64,000 nt of DNA, taken from NCBI RefSeq assembly GCF_001039355.2, contig NW_019773748.1, positions 581,481-645,480 on the forward strand, in the 5' to 3' direction. This document shows positions 59,836 to 64,000 of this stretch, piece by piece. Position 1 is the first letter of the stretch. The number at the start of each line of letters is the position of its first letter. This stretch comes from Lingula anatina (Eukaryota > Brachiopoda > Lingulata > Lingulida > Lingulidae). The position numbers and the translations under genes were made by a program. The notes under the pieces were generated by a model that had not been told where the DNA came from, made no database searches, and was given only the letters and a program-made list of their open reading frames with translations.

Positions 59836-60621
59836 TTAAAACAAGTTAGCAAAATCCACCAAATCCGTTTCATCCATGTTCATCAAATCCTCAGCAGACG
59901 AATCTGAAACTTGGCTGCTGTAGTCGGACGACAGGACAGATGATATGGAATTTGCGGGTGAGTTCGGCGTGGCTGGCACGTTTTCTTGTTGATAGCCCTC
60001 GGGAGATGTGCAAGTGTAATACATTGGCGGCATAAGACCAGGTGTTCGTGCTTGATTGGGGGTCGTCACTGGATTTTGCAAATTCTGAGGAAAGAAACTC
60101 TGTTCCTCTACGTGTGAGGAGCCCATTGAGGGATGGACTTGTATCTTGGCAGAATAATTCATACTGGACGGCACCCCAGACGACAAATCCGTTTGTACTT
60201 GTCCACTGAGAAAATTGTTGCCCGTTTCAGTTAGCAGATCTTCCATATATCTGATGTAATCTATGGCTCTTTTCAGTGTTTCAACCTTGCTCATCTTTTT
60301 GTTGTTTTGTCCATTTGGCAGATGTGATCGCAACACAGTGAATGTCTTGTTTATGTGTTTTACGCGATTTCGTTCGCGTTCGTTCCTTCTCATAACGGAC
60401 CCTGTTTGCGTTTTTACGCCAGTAATTTTGTTCATATCTGAGCGCCTTTTGCAGCGTAAAGGTTCTGAATCCGGGTCCAGGTTTTCATTGCATGATTTTG
60501 TAGTGGGCACTACCATAGCTCCACTTTCGTTGGATTGGTACGGACTTCTTATAATTATGAAACCCTGTGAGAAAACCGGCGACGAGTTTCCGCACGACAT
60601 TGTCTCTAAATTCTTGTGCAT
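59836..60621 (-). CDS. ASCL: Achaete-scute family bHLH transcription factor
   Basis: A single coding exon of 261 codons; a second Met (MSCGNSSPVF) at 60600 would give 254 aa. The bHLH domain is at about residues 78-131. The basic region RRNERERNRVKHIN is diagnostic of the Achaete-scute group, followed by a short loop and the PNGQNNKKMSKVETLKRAI helix-2 stretch. The N-terminus is short and has no known domain. The C-terminus is Ser/Pro/Gln-rich and ends in an acidic-hydrophobic tail (NMDETDLVDFANLF), comparable to the LLDFTNWF-type end of vertebrate ASCL1. These factors dimerise with E proteins on CANNTG E-boxes and act as proneural regulators. The ASC-a subclass (ASCL1-like) is favoured by the KKMSKVETL run and the conserved tail, but orthology needs a tree. 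A TATA-like element lies about 50 bases upstream. Confidence 0.9.
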   Translation of the reverse strand: MHKNLETMSCGNSSPVFSQGFIIIRSPYQSNESGAMVVPTTKSCNENLDPDSEPLRCKRRSDMNKITGVKTQTGSVMRRNERERNRVKHINKTFTVLRSHLPNGQNNKKMSKVETLKRAIDYIRYMEDLLTETGNNFLSGQVQTDLSSGVPSSMNYSAKIQVHPSMGSSHVEEQSFFPQNLQNPVTTPNQARTPGLMPPMYYTCTSPEGYQQENVPATPNSPANSISSVLSSDYSSQVSDSSAEDLMNMDETDLVDFANLF

Positions 60622-60672
60622 ACTAGCGCTGCGCGTGCGAGTCGTGTGCCAGTTTATCCCGACAACCTCTCC

Positions 60673-60679
60673 TTATAAA
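60673..60679 (-). promoter_or_regulatory. TATA-like box of the Achaete-scute gene
   Basis: Minus-strand TTTATAA, within CCTTTATAAGG, lies 52-73 bases upstream of the two candidate start codons. This would place the transcription start near 60645 and give a very short 5'UTR. A CACCTG E-box lies further upstream at about 60767-60772 and could allow auto- or cross-regulation (inference). Confidence 0.45.
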
Positions 60680-61587
60680 GGAGGGAGCATGCGCGCGCGC
60701 CTTTTGAAGTAGTTTGTTCTGATGTTCTAATAGTGTCTGTGTGGATGAGTGATTCTGAATGCCGTCACCTGCCAGTAGTAGTTCGTGCTGTACTTAATCA
60801 CCGACCGCAATGCAGGATGACGCTCCGCCCCGACTTCATCTACCTGTCACTGTGGTGTCAAAGACGTGCGCGCGGCGCGTGCCCGGATTCGTCAGTCTCA
60901 CCAAGGATGATCATTATCTTCCCCGTGGCCCCTAACCCTTTGCCCTACCCCAATTATATGCAGGGGGAGATAAAGCACACGCTGGACTCATCTGTAATCG
61001 CTAGTGCTGCTACATGATTAAGCTACAACGTGTCTCATTACGCCCTCCAGCCAAGCATCAATCTCACAGAAAATCCTTTCTATCTTCGGTCAAACGTGGA
61101 AAAGCATAATAAAATTTAACCATACTCGTTTGCTCCCCGCTATCCAATACAAGTCGAATTAAGGGAGGTTTAAATCAACGGTTTAAAGCAAAAGGGACTT
61201 TTTATGTCCAAAAAAAAAAAAAAAAAATGAAAAAAAATTGGTTGATAAATTTACTGCACTAATTTTGTAACAGAGTACTAGCGGAACCTGTGGTCAGAGT
61301 GTAAAACAATGATATGGTTTGGATTTAGTGATTCAATGAATGCAAAAGGTGAAGTTAGCATTGGTTATTAGTTTTATAAGTACATAAAAAAACTTATTGT
61401 GGAAAACTCAGTGCCACTTATCGCCTCCCATGCCTTTAACCATCGTCACAGATTCAGACCCGCTTAGCAAGCTCTAAAGAAAAGAATATGTGTCAAAACA
61501 TTTTCTTCAATTTGCACAAGCGACGAGGCATGACTTGTGGTTTCGCTTCAAAGCAAGTCGAACCTGTATCATCGCAAATCGCTCAGT

Positions 61588-61608
61588 TTTTTTTTTTTTT
61601 TTTTTTTT
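61588..61608. repeat. Poly-T run
   Basis: About 21 consecutive T bases. Confidence 0.8.
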
Positions 61609-63525
61609 ACGCGCACAGGCGTCAGTTGTTCGGTCTGCCCGGTCACGATTTATGGACCTTGAACAGAGGCAATCGTCTCCATCACGGCACTATGTACACG
61701 CGCTTCACAAGGCCAAGAACGGCACATCTGCAAGTTGACCACAGCCGTCACCAATTTCTCTTACTTATCTTTTATTTATTTCAGAAAGTGTCTAACGACC
61801 GTATAAAGAAGAATATGACCTTCTAGTCTTTAAATAATAATTTCTAGTCTTAATCGTTGGCTATCAAATTGCTCCGGCGTAACATGAAAATTTGATAACC
61901 CACTGAAATATGATATGTTGAAAACGAGCTTCGTTAAGTAAGGGAGAACAACAACAAAAACAAGTATAACAAAGATTAAACTACTTTAAGCCCCTGGGCT
62001 AAATCGCTCACACACGCGCATGCAAGCTAACGCACCTAAGTGCTTATTGCATTCGAAACACAAGTTTCGTGACGACATTCTTGACACTCATTTGATATGA
62101 CGTAACACAGATCGATAATGAGTTACCAAAGTCTAAGAAATACAAATGTAAAAGAAGGAAACATGTAACATTTCGAGCACCTAGCCTGATTTTGAGATGT
62201 CACATACTCAGCGTGAAAGTCTCAAGCACCTGTTTTGTAGAACTCAGTAATGATAACCACCGTGTGAAACCCAGAGTGTGTCAGAAACAGTTGAAGAGGT
62301 GAGCACTGCTAATATTGAGATGCTCACCACTAGATGAGGTCCACTTAAAACAGCTGATGAGCACTTGAATTCTTGTGGAAAATTAGCCACGAAAATTTGT
62401 AAGACGCTGGATTACATCTGCGTTTTAGACGACGTTCGTGGGGTTCATCAATTTGCAAGTTGATGAAAAAACCTACAGACGATAGTTACATAATCATTCT
62501 CACAAGTCTTATTATTCTGATAGAGATATCAAAGTTAGCATCAACAAATGTTTTAAATGTTATAATGTATAATCGAAATAAAATATAAAGATTTATAAAG
62601 AATGATAAATATGATGAATAACGATTTATGAAATATAAAGTTTTTGGTCAAGGACAGAACAAGAACATAACAGCTTCAGAATCTCTTTAAAATCAGCTAA
62701 AAACTAAAAAGCAGAACAGATACGCATGTAGACTTGCTTACGTGGACGGTACCATACGTGTCAATTTAGCGTTGTCTAGATGGCCCATCTGCCCGGATAC
62801 TTCAGTTACCTTGGCCTGTAATATACCCCTACAAAACACAGACATACGCTGCTGAAGTGACGCTTCTTTTACTATGCGCTTTTGTCATGGTCAGAGTACC
62901 TGTGCTAGACGAACACGAAAAAAGAAACAAAAGTAAACAGTAAACAGGCAAACAAACAAAGAACGAGGTAAAAATACAAATCAACTGACAAGCTAAGACG
63001 ATAACAAACACTTAAAAGGGTAGAAAGAAATTCATAAAAGAAAATGGCGTGAAGGTGGGCCGATATATCCAATATCATAAAAAGAATCTTTTAAACAAGC
63101 TTATTCGACAATTGAAGTTCAACGCACCTAAGCTTTCTACAACTTTCACAGAATTTCGCAAATATAACGCTACTGTGTGTATTTTTGGCACAAAGGAATT
63201 CTCTGTTTTCACAAAGTGAGGGCAATTTTCGACACGATTCGCATCTTCCTTTGTCCGCTGAATGCGGGAAAAAATAACCGGCACATATGACATGCCGCGA
63301 AACTAAGGAGAAGTGAGGACAGCAGGTGTTCTCCCTAAAATATACTATGGACAGTGTATTAAGCGTGCCATCTTCCTCAATGGGTTGCTATTAATATCAA
63401 GCATAGGTATTACCTGCCAAATTCAAAGTATTATCTTAAGTCACTGATCGTTTTAAAGGCGTCAATATTCATCTATTAAAGCTCAAGGGGAAATAAAATC
63501 AACATGTACAGCTAAGTTAACGCAC

Positions 63526-63527
<2 letters not shown>

Positions 63528-63566
<39 letters not shown>
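63528..63566. repeat. (GA)n microsatellite
   Basis: About 19 uninterrupted GA units. Confidence 0.9.
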
Positions 63567-63568
<2 letters not shown>

Positions 63569-64000
63569 AAGTAATGAAACTAACTATTCAGTAAAATTGC
63601 AAAACATTTTCCAAATTAAAATAATTTTAAAGCAACCAGACTCATGGTTAATTTAACATGTCTAATATTTCATGCCATGGCCCAATGTAACTTTGCTCTT
63701 TAATACTACTTAAGGGTTATTCCTCTGTAACATTAGGTTCAGTTTTTGTTGTTTTTTTAAAGATCTTTGTATCGCTCACACCAAAACTCTCAAGCGTTTT
63801 TGTTTAACTAACACCACTCTGTTACGTTCCTTGAAAATTTCAACAGATTTGCGTACCTCAAATGTTACCATCTTGATATTATAACAGGGGTTATTTAAGA
63901 CGTTGTTCTTGATTAAAGGCTTCTTCCCGCCTGAACATTCCTGCCACACCCTCTAAGATCTTAAATCTATATCATACACCTACTGTGTTCTTACTGCAAC

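Larger units (their letters stand above)
60722..64000. other. Upstream region of the Achaete-scute gene; no gene seen
   Basis: Short open frames only, none with family features. The first 300 bases are locally GC/CpG-rich (for example GTGCGCGCGGCGCGTGCC). Poly-A at 61210-61226, poly-T at 61588-61608 and a (GA)n repeat at 63528-63566 are present. Probably cis-regulatory and spacer DNA. Confidence 0.45.

Noticed and set aside
60263-61017. Plus-strand open frames opposite and beyond the Achaete-scute exon
   Set aside because: The first is the antisense of the bHLH coding exon. The second lies in CpG-rich upstream DNA, where open frames are common by chance.
1-64000. CRISPR arrays, operons, bacterial-style promoters, rRNA and tRNA genes
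   Set aside because: None found by eye. The sequence is eukaryotic. I could not do a covariance-model scan, so a tRNA or small RNA could be missed.

Overview
The window is a stretch of intron-rich, AT-rich animal nuclear DNA. Evidence: GT-AG introns in consistent phase, long AT-rich non-coding stretches, many microsatellites, many small terminal-inverted-repeat elements, and clear bilaterian gene families (TIGAR, EFCAB6, ASB, cytosolic-type sulfotransferase, Achaete-scute). A secreted Ig protein with chitin-binding (CBM14) domains and frequent ACATGTACATGT-like words suggest a marine invertebrate, possibly a mollusc or other lophotrochozoan. I cannot name the species. Three single N bases (21067, 21999, 45631) show that this is a draft assembly.

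Layout: (1) 785-7647 (+), an eight-exon secreted protein of 1430 aa: three Ig domains, an ~800-residue disordered middle with a 12-aa tandem repeat, and two C-terminal chitin-binding domains. This is broadly like chordate VCBPs. (2) 10212-17019 (-), a six-exon TIGAR-type histidine phosphatase of 408 aa with a large inserted linker. (3) 20607-36565 (+), a 29-coding-exon EFCAB6-like protein of 1625 aa made of 13 EF-hand-pair modules. It includes a probable GC-AG intron and lies downstream of RFX-like half-sites. (4) 38823-42079 (-), a five-exon ankyrin/SOCS-box (ASB) protein of 605 aa. (5) 44612-50008 (-), a six-exon membrane-anchored SULT-type sulfotransferase. As given it carries a one-base frameshift in the PAPS-binding loop and a tandem duplication of exon 5 whose boundary falls on an N, so the locus is partly an assembly problem or a decaying allele. 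(6) 52324-52701 (-), a small unrecognised one-helix membrane protein with a mitochondrial-looking N-terminus. (7) 59836-60621 (-), a single-coding-exon Achaete-scute bHLH factor with a TATA-like box and a probable 3'UTR intron, flanked by large gene-free DNA.

The genes do not form a functional cluster; they are neighbours of unrelated function. Between and inside them are at least nine short non-autonomous transposon-like elements. For several I could read TIRs and target-site duplications (5 bp, TTAA, TTA, TAA or TA). All gene models were built by hand from splice sites and phase. Every coding junction in genes 1-4 keeps frame. In the sulfotransferase every junction keeps frame once one extra base is removed.
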